Source: Streptomyces klenkii (GTDB lineage Bacteria > Actinomycetota > Actinomycetes > Streptomycetales > Streptomycetaceae). From it: a stretch of 64,000 bases of DNA. The notes under the pieces are model-generated. The model did not search any database. It was given only the letters and a program-made list of their open reading frames with translations, and was not told the origin of the DNA. Of the stretch, positions 8,759 to 19,775 are shown piece by piece. The number at the start of each line of letters is the position of its first letter. Position 1 is the stretch's first letter. The stretch spans positions 620,001 through 684,000 of the forward strand of contig NZ_RBAM01000003.1 of the NCBI RefSeq assembly GCF_003626645.1. Direction: 5' to 3'. A program made the translations under genes and the position numbers.

Positions 8759-8851
8759 GTCCCGAACGGTAGACGCGCAGGTCAGAGAGATCGATGGCGC
8801 TGGCGCCCGGGGGCGGGGTGCAACCAGTGCCACCCTGCGGGCCGACGCCGT

Positions 8852-8911
8852 CGTAACGGCCGAAGGCCCCGGCCCCCGCCGAGCGGGGAACCGGGGCCTT
8901 CAGCCGTTACG
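8852..8911 (-). terminator. Strong hairpin terminator after glyS
   Basis: CGTAACGGC (8852-8860) pairs with GCCGTTACG (8903-8911), and AAGGCCCCGG pairs with CCGGGGCCTT inside, with only a two-base mismatch between the blocks. It begins 8 bases past the glyS stop on the minus strand and separates glyS from the kinase gene. Confidence 0.75.
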
Positions 8912-8919
8912 GCGAAACG

Positions 8920-10302
<1,383 letters not shown>

Positions 10303-10431
10303 GGTGCTCTCTTCATTGCGACGACGAACAGCGAATGATTCAGGTTACCGGCGCTGCACCCCCTCTCATCAAATCGGCTCTGGCCTTGGCTTGACCGCGC
10401 CCCTCCGCGGCCCGCCCCTGACCTCCCTTGT

Positions 10432-10446
10432 TGACAATCGTTTCCA
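10432..10446. promoter_or_regulatory. Zur box 1 (candidate)
   Basis: TGACAATCGTTTCCA is a 7-1-7 imperfect palindrome resembling the actinobacterial Zur consensus TGAAAATGATTTTCA. It lies 21 bases before the znuA start. Zinc-loaded Zur, encoded three genes downstream, should bind here and repress znuACB. Its match is partial, so the call rests on motif plus context. Confidence 0.6.
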
Positions 10447-10453
10447 TTTTTGT

Positions 10454-10468
10454 TGAAAATGAGTGTCA
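10454..10468. promoter_or_regulatory. Zur box 2 (candidate), abutting znuA start
   Basis: TGAAAATGAGTGTCA has a consensus left half (TGAAAAT) and a weaker right half. It begins 8 bases after box 1 and runs into the znuA ATG. Closely spaced double Zur sites can bind several dimers and give steep zinc-dependent repression. With so little room for a leader, the transcript may be short-leadered. Confidence 0.55.
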
Positions 10469-11454
10469 TGAACGTCAGCCGTCCCCTCCGTGCCCGCGCC
10501 CCCCGAATACGCACCGCCGCCGTCGCCGCGGCCGCCGCACTGGGGCTGCTCGGCCTCTCCGCCTGCTCCTCCTCGGACGGGGCGGGAAAGGCCGCCGACG
10601 GCAAGCTCGCCGTGGTGGCGTCGTTCTACCCGATGCAGTACCTCGCCGAGCAGATCGGCGGCGACCACGTCCACGTGACCAACCTGACCAAGCCCGGCGT
10701 CGAGCCCCACGACCTGGAGCTCAAGCCCCGGCAGATCGGCTCCCTCGCCGACGCGGGCGCGATCGTCTACCTCAAGGGCATCCAGCCCGCCGTCGACGAG
10801 GCGATCAAGCAGTCCAAGAACGAGCACGTCGTGGACGTGGCCTCCCTCACCGCGCTGGAGCAGCACGGCACCGAGGTCGACGGCCACCACCACACCACGG
10901 GCGACAACCACTCGCACTCCGAGCACGAGGGCGGCGCCGACCCCCACATCTGGCTCGATCCCGTGAAGTACGCCGAGGCCGCCAAGGGCGTCGCCAAGAC
11001 CCTCTCGGAGGCGGACCCGGACCACAAGGGCGACTATGAGAAGAACGCCGGCGCCCTGGTGAAGAGGCTCGGCGGGCTCGACGCGAAGTTCAGGGACGGG
11101 CTGAAGAACCGCGCCTCGGACACCTTCATCACGACCCACGCGGCCTTCGGCTACCTCGCCGAGCGCTACGGCCTCACCGAGGAGTCCATCAGCGGCCTCG
11201 ACCCCGAGTCCGAGCCCAGCGCCGCCCGCATCAAGGACCTGCACGCGCTCGCCGAGGAGCACCACGTCTCGACGATCTTCTTCGAGACGCTCGCCAACCC
11301 CGCGACCGCGAAGACGCTGGCCAAGGACCTGAAGCTGAAGACCGACGTCCTGGACCCCATCGAGGGCATCACGGACGACTCCAGGGGCCACGACTACGTC
11401 GAGGTCATGGAAGCCAACCTGGCCGCCCTGCAGAAGGCGCTCGGCACCAAGTGA
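10468..11454 (+). CDS. znuA: Zinc ABC transporter substrate-binding lipoprotein
   Basis: A 328-residue lipoprotein of the cluster A-I metal-binding family. The signal peptide ends in the lipobox LSAC (Cys about residue 33). Metal ligands and family marks are present: KPGVEPHDLELKP (first His), a His-rich loop with HHH and HSHSEHE (about residues 140-160) that collects zinc, DPHIWLDP, THAAFGYLAERYGL, and FFETLANP. It captures zinc outside the membrane for ZnuBC. Upstream ATG 10459 is an alternative start. It is the first gene of znuACB; the next gene starts after the overlapping stop region. Confidence 0.93.
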   Translation: MNVSRPLRARAPRIRTAAVAAAAALGLLGLSACSSSDGAGKAADGKLAVVASFYPMQYLAEQIGGDHVHVTNLTKPGVEPHDLELKPRQIGSLADAGAIVYLKGIQPAVDEAIKQSKNEHVVDVASLTALEQHGTEVDGHHHTTGDNHSHSEHEGGADPHIWLDPVKYAEAAKGVAKTLSEADPDHKGDYEKNAGALVKRLGGLDAKFRDGLKNRASDTFITTHAAFGYLAERYGLTEESISGLDPESEPSAARIKDLHALAEEHHVSTIFFETLANPATAKTLAKDLKLKTDVLDPIEGITDDSRGHDYVEVMEANLAALQKALGTK

Positions 11455-11474
11455 GCGCCCCGGAGGAGATCACC

Positions 11475-12242
11475 ATGGAGCAGCCCGTCATATCCCTGCG
11501 GGGCGCCGGCGCGAGCCTCGGCGGCCGCCCCGTGCTGCGCGGCGTGGACCTGGCCGTGCACGGCGGCGAGGTCGTCGCCCTGCTCGGCGCCAACGGCTCC
11601 GGCAAGTCCACCGCCGTGCGCAGCATCGTCGGCCAGGTGCCGCTCACCGGCGGCGAGCTGGAGCTCTTCGGCACCCCGCAGCGCCGCTTCCGCGACTGGG
11701 CCCGCGTCGGCTACGTCCCGCAGCGCACCACCGCCGCCGGCGGCGTGCCCGCGACCGTCCGCGAGGTCGTCTCTTCGGGGCGGCTGGCCCGCACCCGGTT
11801 CGGGATGATGCGCAGGGCCGACAAGGAGGCGGTCATACGCGCCCTGGAGCTCGTCGGCATGGCGGACCGGCTCGGCGACCCGGTGGACGCGCTCTCGGGC
11901 GGCCAGCACCAGCGGGTGCTCATCGCCCGCGCCCTGGCCGGCGAACCCGAACTGCTGATCATGGACGAGCCGATGGCCGGCGTGGACCTCGCGAGCCAGG
12001 AAGTGCTCGCCGACGCCCTGCGCGCCCAGGTCGCCCGCGGCGCCACCGTCCTGCTCGTGCTGCACGAGCTCGGCCCGCTGGAGCCGCTCATCGACCGGGC
12101 GGTCGTCCTGCGCGACGGCTGCGTCGTCCACGACGGGCCCCCGCCCGAGGCCGTGGGCCAGCACGCGCTCCCCGGCCACGACCACGTACACCCGCACGCC
12201 GGACCCGCGGCGGAACCGATTCGGACAGGGCTGCTGACCTGA
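11475..12242 (+). CDS. znuC: Zinc ABC transporter ATP-binding protein
   Basis: A 255-residue ABC ATPase that powers zinc import with ZnuB. Walker A is GANGSGKS, the signature is LSGGQHQR, Walker B is LLIMDEP, and the switch His is in VLHELG. The start ATG at 11475 follows GGAGGAG by 6-7 bases, favoured over the GTG at 11451 overlapping znuA. The His-rich tail near the C-terminus (HDHVHPH) may bind zinc. It overlaps znuB by one base. Confidence 0.93.
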   Translation: MEQPVISLRGAGASLGGRPVLRGVDLAVHGGEVVALLGANGSGKSTAVRSIVGQVPLTGGELELFGTPQRRFRDWARVGYVPQRTTAAGGVPATVREVVSSGRLARTRFGMMRRADKEAVIRALELVGMADRLGDPVDALSGGQHQRVLIARALAGEPELLIMDEPMAGVDLASQEVLADALRAQVARGATVLLVLHELGPLEPLIDRAVVLRDGCVVHDGPPPEAVGQHALPGHDHVHPHAGPAAEPIRTGLLT

Positions 12243-13132
12243 TGGACATCCTCGACCTCGCCTTCATGCAGCGGGCGCTGCTCGCGGCGCTCCTCGTCGG
12301 CGTCACCGCGCCCGCCATCGGCACCTACCTCGTCCAGCGCCGCCAGGCCCTCATGGGCGACGGCCTCGGGCACGTGGCCCTCACCGGCGTCGGCCTGGGC
12401 TTCCTGCTGAACGCCAGCCCCGTGTGGATGGCCACGGCCGTGTGCATCGCGGGCGCCGTCGTCATGGAGCTGATCCGCTGGTACGGGCGGACGCGCGGCG
12501 ACATCGCCCTCGCCATGCTCTTCTACGGCGGCATGGCCGGCGGCGTGATGCTGATGAACCTCTCCGACAGCGGCTCCAGCGCCAACCTGAGCAGCTACCT
12601 CTTCGGGTCGATCGCCACGGTCTCGGAGGAGGACCTCGTAGCGATCTGCGTCCTGGCCGCCTTTGTGATCCTCACCACGGTCGGGCTGCGCCGCCAGCTC
12701 TTCGCCATCTGCCAGGACGAGGAGTTCGCGCGCGTCACCGGCCTGCCGGTGCGGATGCTGAACCTGCTCGTGGCCGTCACCGCCGCCGTCACCGTCACCG
12801 TCGCCATGCGCGTCGTCGGCCTGCTGCTCGTCAGCGCCCTGATGGTGATCCCGGTGGCCGCCTCGCAGCAGATCGCCCGCAGCTTCAAGGCGACCTTCGC
12901 CCTGGCGGTCGGCATCGGCGTCACCGTGACGCTGTCCGGCACCGCCACGTCCTACTACGCCGACGTGCCGTCCGGCGCGACCATCGTGCTCATCGCCATC
13001 GGCCTGTTCGGCCTCCTCACGGCGCTCGCCACACCCCTGGCGAAGCGGCGGGCGGGGAAGGCGGCCGCCGCGGCGGAGTGCACCCTGGACGCGCCCGGGG
13101 AGCGCACGACGGCGGACGACGTCAAGGTCTGA
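12242..13132 (+). CDS. znuB: Zinc ABC transporter permease
   Basis: A 296-residue integral membrane permease of the ABC-3 family. About eight hydrophobic helices are visible, with the family stretch RRQALMGDGLGHVALTGVGL near residues 35-54. Its ATG overlaps the znuC TGA by one base, so the three znu genes form one operon. It forms the channel through which zinc handed over by ZnuA enters. The zur gene follows 95 bases later. Confidence 0.93.
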   Translation: MDILDLAFMQRALLAALLVGVTAPAIGTYLVQRRQALMGDGLGHVALTGVGLGFLLNASPVWMATAVCIAGAVVMELIRWYGRTRGDIALAMLFYGGMAGGVMLMNLSDSGSSANLSSYLFGSIATVSEEDLVAICVLAAFVILTTVGLRRQLFAICQDEEFARVTGLPVRMLNLLVAVTAAVTVTVAMRVVGLLLVSALMVIPVAASQQIARSFKATFALAVGIGVTVTLSGTATSYYADVPSGATIVLIAIGLFGLLTALATPLAKRRAGKAAAAAECTLDAPGERTTADDVKV

Positions 13133-13227
13133 CGCCCGTCCGCGCTTTCCCACCGGCTCCCGCGGACTGGCACAATTGCCGTGCGACATGTGCGGATGGG
13201 TGTTCATGCGAGCTGGAGGAGGCAACT

Positions 13228-13638
13228 GTGGCGACGGCGGGTCCCCCCGTACGCGGCCGGTCCACCAAGCAGCGGGCAGCGGTCGCGGCCGCGCTCGACG
13301 AGGTGGACGAGTTCCGTAGCGCGCAAGAGCTCCACGACATGCTCAAGCACCGCGGTGCGTCGGTCGGCCTGACCACGGTCTACCGCACGCTCCAGTCCCT
13401 CGCCGACGCGGGCGAGGTCGACGTGCTGCGCACCAGCGAGGGCGAGGCGGTCTACCGCCGCTGCTCCAGCGGGCACCACCACCACCTGGTCTGCCGGCTG
13501 TGCGGCAAGGCGGTCGAGGTGGAGGGCCCCGCCGTCGAGAAGTGGGCGGACTCCATCGCGGAGGAGCACGGCTTCGTGGACGTCGCGCACACCATCGAGA
13601 TCTTCGGCACCTGCGGGGACTGCGCCGCCAAGCGCTGA
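13228..13638 (+). CDS. zur: Zinc uptake regulator, Fur family
   Basis: A 136-residue Fur-family repressor from a GTG start after GGAGGAG. The winged helix includes SVGLTTVYRTLQSLADAGEVD (about residues 47-67). Zinc sites are clear: HHHHLVCRLCGK with the first structural Cys pair, and CGDC at the C-terminus for the second, plus the sensing His/Asp residues (HTIEIFG). Zinc-bound Zur would repress znuACB through the boxes at 10432-10468. A strong hairpin terminator follows at 13655. Confidence 0.95.
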   Translation: MATAGPPVRGRSTKQRAAVAAALDEVDEFRSAQELHDMLKHRGASVGLTTVYRTLQSLADAGEVDVLRTSEGEAVYRRCSSGHHHHLVCRLCGKAVEVEGPAVEKWADSIAEEHGFVDVAHTIEIFGTCGDCAAKR

Positions 13639-13654
13639 CCCCGCCGCGTGCACC

Positions 13655-13683
13655 GAGGGCCCCGGGCGATGCCCGGGGCCCTC
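13655..13683. terminator. Bidirectional hairpin terminator between zur and uppS
   Basis: GAGGGCCCCGGGC (13655-13667), loop GAT, GCCCGGGGCCCTC (13671-13683): a perfect 13-bp stem between convergent genes. It can stop transcripts from both sides. Confidence 0.85.
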
Positions 13684-13707
13684 GTGCTGTTCTGATCCGC
13701 GCTCAGC

Positions 13708-14541
13708 TCACGCGGAGCCCTGCTCCCCCGCGAGCTGCTCCTCGTTGGGGATCGCCCCGCCGAACCGGCGGTCCCGCGACGCGTACTCCAGGCAGGCCCG
13801 CCACAGGTCTCGGCGGTCGAAGTCCGGCCACAGCACGTCCTGGAAGACCATCTCGGCGTAGGCGCTCTGCCAGATCAGGTAGTTGGAGGTGCGCTGCTCG
13901 CCCGAGGGCCGCAGGAAGAGGTCCACCTCCGGCATGTCCGGGTAGTAGAGGTACTTCGCGAAGGTCTTCTCGGTGACCTTGGACGGGTCGAGGCGGCCCG
14001 CCTTCACGTCCTCCGCCAGCGCCTGCGCCGCGTCCGCGATCTCCGCGCGCCCGCCGTAGTTCATGCAGAAGTACAGCGTGAGCTTGTCGTTGCCCTTGGT
14101 CTGCTCCTGGGCGATCTGGAGCTCCTTGGCCACCGAGCGCCACAGCTTGGGCATGCGGCCCACCCAGCGCACCCGGATGCCGAGCTCGTCGAGCTGGTCG
14201 CGGGTCTTGCGGATGAAGTCGCGGTTGAAGTTCATCAGGAAGCGCACCTCGTCGGGCGAGCGCCGCCAGTTCTCGGTGGAGAAGGCGTAGAGCGAGATAC
14301 TCCCGACGCCCATCTCGATCGCGCCCTGGAGCACGTCCAGCACGCGCTCGGCGCCGACCTTGTGGCCCTCGGTGCGCGGCAGGCCGCGGTCCTTGGCCCA
14401 GCGGCCGTTGCCGTCCATGACGATCGCCACGTGCCCGGGGACCAGCTCGCCGGGGATCTTCGGCGGCCGCGCCCCGGACGGGTGCGGGTCGGGTGTGCGG
14501 TACTCGCGTCGGGAACGGCCCAGAATCCCGCGTCGTGCCAT
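13708..14541 (-). CDS. uppS: Isoprenyl (undecaprenyl) diphosphate synthase, cis type
   Basis: A 277-residue cis-prenyltransferase that extends farnesyl diphosphate with isopentenyl diphosphate to make the lipid carrier for cell-wall precursors. Motifs: catalytic Asp in [10 protein letters not shown] (about residue 46), [10 protein letters not shown], and the substrate-binding [12 protein letters not shown] with SAYAE near the C-terminus. The ATG at 14541 has AAGGAG 11 bases upstream; a GTG at 14550 is the alternative. It lies directly downstream of recO, as is common in Actinobacteria. Confidence 0.95.
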   Translation of the reverse strand: MARRGILGRSRREYRTPDPHPSGARPPKIPGELVPGHVAIVMDGNGRWAKDRGLPRTEGHKVGAERVLDVLQGAIEMGVGSISLYAFSTENWRRSPDEVRFLMNFNRDFIRKTRDQLDELGIRVRWVGRMPKLWRSVAKELQIAQEQTKGNDKLTLYFCMNYGGRAEIADAAQALAEDVKAGRLDPSKVTEKTFAKYLYYPDMPEVDLFLRPSGEQRTSNYLIWQSAYAEMVFQDVLWPDFDRRDLWRACLEYASRDRRFGGAIPNEEQLAGEQGSA

Positions 14542-14571
14542 GCGTGCCACTACTCCTTGGTCCCTGTTTCC

Positions 14572-15318
14572 CTATTTCTCGACATACCGGAGCGAGCGGA
14601 GGCCCCGCTCCAGGTGCCAGTGCAGATATGCCGCGACCAGGCCGCTGCCCTCTCTGACGTGGCGCGCCTCGCAGGCGTCGGCCGTGGCCCAGTCGCCGGT
14701 CAGCAGCGCACCGAGCAGCCCGATCGCCTCCGAGGAGGGTACGACGCTTCCCGGCACCCGGCACTCGCCGCAGATCACGCCGCCCGCGGCCACCGAGAAG
14801 AACCGGTTCGGACCGGGCATTCCGCACCTGGCGCAGGCGTCGAAGCTGGGCGCGTAGCCGTTGACGGCGAGGGAGCGCAGCAGGAACGCGTCCAGGACGA
14901 GGCCCGGGGCGTGCTCGCCCGCGGCGAGCACGCGCAGCCCGCCGACGAGCAGCAGATACTGCTGGACGGCCGGTTCGCCCTCGTGGTCGGTGAACCGCTC
15001 GGCGGTCTCCAGCATGGCCGTGCCGGCGGTGTACCGGGCGTAGTCGGTGACGATGGAGCCGCCGTACGCGGCGATGGTCTCGCTCTGCGTGCACAGCGGC
15101 AGGCTGCGCCCGACGAGCTCGCTCCCCCGCGCGAAGAACTGCACGTCGACGTGCGAGAACGGCTCCAGGCGCGCCCCGAACTTCGACTTGGTCCGCCGCA
15201 CACCGCGCGCGACGGCCCGCACGCGGCCGTGACCGCGGGTGAGGAGGGTGATGATGCGGTCCGCCTCACCGAGCTTCTGTGTACGCAGCACCACGCCGTC
15301 GTCACGGAAGAGACTCAT
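14572..15318 (-). CDS. recO: DNA repair protein RecO
   Basis: A 248-residue recombination mediator that helps load RecA at single-strand gaps with RecR. The N-terminal OB-fold begins RDDGVVLRTQKLGEADRI; the C-terminal helical domain carries a zinc finger with CARC (about residue 152) and CGEC (about residue 174). Length is normal. Its ATG overlaps the TGA of a 43-codon upstream frame that is a partial copy of recO's own beginning (15315-15446), an unusual arrangement that could couple translation. uppS follows after 30 bases. Confidence 0.95.
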   Translation of the reverse strand: MSLFRDDGVVLRTQKLGEADRIITLLTRGHGRVRAVARGVRRTKSKFGARLEPFSHVDVQFFARGSELVGRSLPLCTQSETIAAYGGSIVTDYARYTAGTAMLETAERFTDHEGEPAVQQYLLLVGGLRVLAAGEHAPGLVLDAFLLRSLAVNGYAPSFDACARCGMPGPNRFFSVAAGGVICGECRVPGSVVPSSEAIGLLGALLTGDWATADACEARHVREGSGLVAAYLHWHLERGLRSLRYVEK

Positions 15319-15446
15319 CGCGCACCCCCACGGGTGTCCGGCCGGGGGTCCGGGGGTTGCCCCCCGGGAGAAAACAGCATGATGCGGTCCGCCTCACCCA
15401 GCTTTTGCGTGCGCAGCACGATGCCGTCGTCGCGGAAGAGGCTCAT
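15315..15446 (-). pseudogene. Partial duplicate of the recO 5' end fused to a hairpin repeat
   Basis: Codons 1-22 of this frame (15381-15446) match codons 1-22 of recO (15253-15318) at about 58 of 66 bases, and the peptides differ at only two positions (Val/Ile, Ile/Met). After codon 22 the frame runs into a GC-rich hairpin repeat and ends with a TGA that overlaps the recO ATG. Nearly all differences are silent, so the copy was made from a related recO or has diverged under constraint. It may be a remnant or act as a coupled leader ORF of 43 residues. Confidence 0.7.
15340..15372. repeat. Dispersed hairpin repeat, copy 1
   Basis: On the minus strand it reads TTCTCCCGGGGGGCAACCCC followed by CGGACCCCCGGCC; a near-identical copy is on the plus strand at 56700-56735. 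The core CGGGGG..CCCCCG folds into a short hairpin. Elements like this recur between Streptomyces genes. Here it marks the junction of the recO 5' duplication. Confidence 0.6.
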
Positions 15447-15546
15447 GGAGCTATTCTCCCGTACCCACGCGGGCTGAACGCCCGCGCCTCCAAGGGCACA
15501 ATGTGAGCGCCATGTCGATCTTCCTTCCCCCAGTGAGTTGTTCCCG

Positions 15547-16671
15547 GTGACCCCCACCCGCCGCCGGCGCCGCAGGCGCCGTCATCCCGTCCGTTCCGCC
15601 GCCGCGGCCACCCTCGTGTGCCTGCTCGCCGCGCTCTTCCTGCTGTTCGTCACCGTGCCCGGCAAGCGCGCCGACAGCCGGGCCTTCGCGACGGCGCCCG
15701 CGTGCGTGGGCGACGAGCCGGCCCTGGAGTGCCGCAAGACGATCGAGGGCGCGGTGAAGGGCACCGAGACCGTGCCCCGGGGCAAGACGACGCACTACTG
15801 GCTCACCATCACCGGCCGCGGCGGTGACACCCACCGCGCGGAGATGGACGGCCCGTCCTCGGTCTACGGCAGGGTCAGGCCCGGCGACCGGGTGAAGGCC
15901 ACCTACTGGCGCGGCAAGATCCGCTTCGTCGACTTCCGCGGCGCCGTGCAGCTCACCGCCGACCAGCCGAAGGACGCCTACCGCCTGCCGTTCGCGGGCG
16001 GCCTGGGGCTGCTCGCGCTCGGCGGCACGTTCGCCTGGCTCACCTACTGGATGGTCCGGCAGGTCGGCAGCCACCCCGCGCGCTACGCCTGGCAGGCCAC
16101 CGTGCTGCCCTGCGCGGGTGTCCTGATCGGGGTGGTGGCGTTCGTCGCGGCCATGGTCACGGACACGGTGCCGACGGCGCTGGTGCTGACCGGGGCGGGC
16201 GCGCTGCCCGTCGTCCTGGGCGCGCTGTGGCGCATCAGGGTGCGCCGCCGGCAGGCGGAGGAGTTCGAGGTCGCCCCGGTCGTGCCGGAGCGGGAGGAGT
16301 GCATCGAGGGCGGTGTCGCGGCCCGCACCCCGTACCGCGGCGAGCTCATCGGCCCGTACCTGGTGGTGGGCCCCGGCCTGCTGGCGGTGACGCCCGACCC
16401 GGAGGGGCGCGCCCTGCGCAGGGTGCTGCCGCGCACGCTGGTGGTGGAGCGGGTGCGCGTGCCGTACTGGTCGGATCCGTCGGGCGTCACGGCGGAGACC
16501 CGCGGCTGGCGAAAAGCGCTGCGCCAGGTGGTCGTGGTCTGCCGCGACGGCGCCGACGAGGTGCTGATCGGCGTGCAGCGCAAGCACGTGCCGTGGGTGC
16601 TGGGGGCGCTGCGGCGCCCGGGCCCGGCCGGGGAGCCGCAGGGGGCGGCCGCCTCGGAGAGCAGGGCGTAG
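15547..16671 (+). CDS. Membrane protein of unknown function
   Basis: About 374 residues from a GTG at 15547 (a TTG at 15538 is possible). An Arg-rich N-terminus (eight or so Arg) precedes a first hydrophobic helix at about residues 17-37. A soluble extracytoplasmic stretch with a Cys pair (CVGDEPALEC) follows, then two more helix pairs (about 145-170 and 190-230), then a C-terminal cytoplasmic tail. I do not recognise a named family; it resembles hypothetical membrane proteins found next to recO/leuA in Streptomyces. Convergent with the TerB-like gene. Confidence 0.75.
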   Translation: MTPTRRRRRRRRHPVRSAAAATLVCLLAALFLLFVTVPGKRADSRAFATAPACVGDEPALECRKTIEGAVKGTETVPRGKTTHYWLTITGRGGDTHRAEMDGPSSVYGRVRPGDRVKATYWRGKIRFVDFRGAVQLTADQPKDAYRLPFAGGLGLLALGGTFAWLTYWMVRQVGSHPARYAWQATVLPCAGVLIGVVAFVAAMVTDTVPTALVLTGAGALPVVLGALWRIRVRRRQAEEFEVAPVVPEREECIEGGVAARTPYRGELIGPYLVVGPGLLAVTPDPEGRALRRVLPRTLVVERVRVPYWSDPSGVTAETRGWRKALRQVVVVCRDGADEVLIGVQRKHVPWVLGALRRPGPAGEPQGAAASESRA

Positions 16672-16688
16672 CGGCGCCCGCGGCGCCG

Positions 16689-17426
16689 CTAGGAGGGGGT
16701 CCGCGCCGCGGCCAGCAGCCGGTCCGTGTCCTCCGGGGCGAGCATGAGGGCCCGGCCGACCGTGGCGAGGACCTCCCGTTCGGCGGGCCGGTAGGGGCCG
16801 TCGGCCAGGGCGATGCGGGCGCCCTGCAAGAGGATCGATTCGCGGCCGGCGGGCGCGAGGTGGGGCGCAAGCGGCTCCAGGGCCTCGTGGAGCTCGATGG
16901 CCAGCGCCGTGCCCCGCGGGTCGAAGCCGTCCCGGCCGGCGTAGGGGGACGGGGTGCCCAGGTCGGTGCCGTACGCGCCGGGGAGGCGGCCCGTGTCGGC
17001 GGCGAGGGCCTCGATGAGGGTGATCAGCTGCTCCTCGCTGCAATCCACGAAGCCCGCGGCCCGGACGGCGCCCACGGCGGCTCTTCGGACCGTACGGGCC
17101 TCGGTGCCGCCCGCGGCGAGGACGGCGAGCGCGACGGTGTGCACGGCGTCGCGCAGCATCGCCGAGAAGCGGGTGGTGGTGGGGTGGTCGAGGGCGTCCG
17201 TGCCGTAGCGGGTGCGGCACGCGGAACACTCCACGACCGGCCCGACGGGGCCGCGCGGCAGCAGCGGCAGGCCGAAGGCGACGAGGCGGCGGCGCCCGGT
17301 GCGGCGGCGGTAATTGCGGTCGCCGCCGCAGCCGGGGCAGTAGAACTCGCCGTCGCCGACCGTGCGCCACACGGTGCGTACGCCCACCACACACCGGTCC
17401 CGGCCGGGTCGGCCCTGCGCGTGCAT
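16689..17426 (-). CDS. TerB-like protein with zinc ribbon
   Basis: About 245 residues. The N-terminal quarter has a zinc ribbon (YCPGCGGDRNY and ECSACRTRYG), and the rest is all-helical and resembles the TerB tellurite-resistance fold (acidic helix segment IALADGPYRPAEREVLATVG is the typical TerB motif: D-G-x-x-x-x-x-E). TerB-fold proteins are usually metal-binding, membrane-associated stress proteins; a specific role is unknown. I favoured the ATG at 17426, which follows GGAGGTG by 11 bases; GTG 17429 and ATG 17486 are alternatives. Confidence 0.75.
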   Translation of the reverse strand: MHAQGRPGRDRCVVGVRTVWRTVGDGEFYCPGCGGDRNYRRRTGRRRLVAFGLPLLPRGPVGPVVECSACRTRYGTDALDHPTTTRFSAMLRDAVHTVALAVLAAGGTEARTVRRAAVGAVRAAGFVDCSEEQLITLIEALAADTGRLPGAYGTDLGTPSPYAGRDGFDPRGTALAIELHEALEPLAPHLAPAGRESILLQGARIALADGPYRPAEREVLATVGRALMLAPEDTDRLLAAARTPS

Positions 17427-17623
17427 CACGGCGCACACCTCCATAACGCCACGGCCTCGTCGCCGCGTTGACGTGATGTTAGCCACATCAATGATGCGAC
17501 GTCAGTACCCCGTGCGCAGCGGGCGGGCGTCATACGGGGGATCTCGCCACGGCACCACCGGATACGGTGGTTTCCCCCGGGGTCCCTTGACGGCTGGCCG
17601 CCCCGGTTCGTACGGTGCCGCGC

Positions 17624-17704
17624 CCCGTAAGGGGCGCGGGGCTGTGTCGATCTGCGGCTCCGCCGCGTGGGCGCAACCAGCCGCATACGGCCCGCAGCCG
17701 GGCG
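17624..17704. repeat. Streptomyces-type intergenic repeat with hairpin, likely leuA terminator
   Basis: CCGCGCCCC (17628-17636), loop GTAA, GGGGCGCGG (17641-17649) form a perfect 9-bp stem, followed by a second small hairpin GCGGC-TCC-GCCGC (17663-17675). The whole string, including GCTGTGTCGAT and GGGCGCAACCAGCC, is a dispersed element I know from many Streptomyces intergenic regions. It sits two bases past the leuA stop and so also serves as terminator. Confidence 0.65.
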
Positions 17705-17705
17705 C

Positions 17706-19577
<1,872 letters not shown>

Positions 19578-19625
19578 CTACAGGCCCTCGCCGCGGCAGC
19601 TAAGAAGAAGCAGCCCGAAACGCAT
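19578..19625 (-). CDS. leuL: leuA leader peptide
   Basis: A 15-residue ORF, MRFGLLLLSCRGEGL, with codons CTG CTT CTT CTT in a row, three of them the rare CTT. It ends 102 bases before the leuA start codon. The same kind of short peptide is known upstream of leuA in Streptomyces coelicolor. Consecutive, rarely used Leu codons make ribosomes stall when leucyl-tRNA is scarce, which would change folding of the following hairpins and permit leuA expression. Confidence 0.85.
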   Translation of the reverse strand: MRFGLLLLSCRGEGL

Positions 19626-19775
19626 GATGCACAGCACGGTAGCCGAGCCGTACGGGATCCGGTACGGGTGTTCCAGCATGCGGGACACGGCCGGGACACG
19701 GAACGGCTCCACTCGATTGTGTTAATCGGTGCGCCGGGGCCTGACAAGGCCGGGGGCCGCTGCCAGATTCAGGCC

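Noticed and set aside
19714..19728. CGATT-GTGTT-AATCG as an operator of leuA
   Set aside because: Only a 5-bp stem; too weak to claim, though it lies upstream of the leader peptide.
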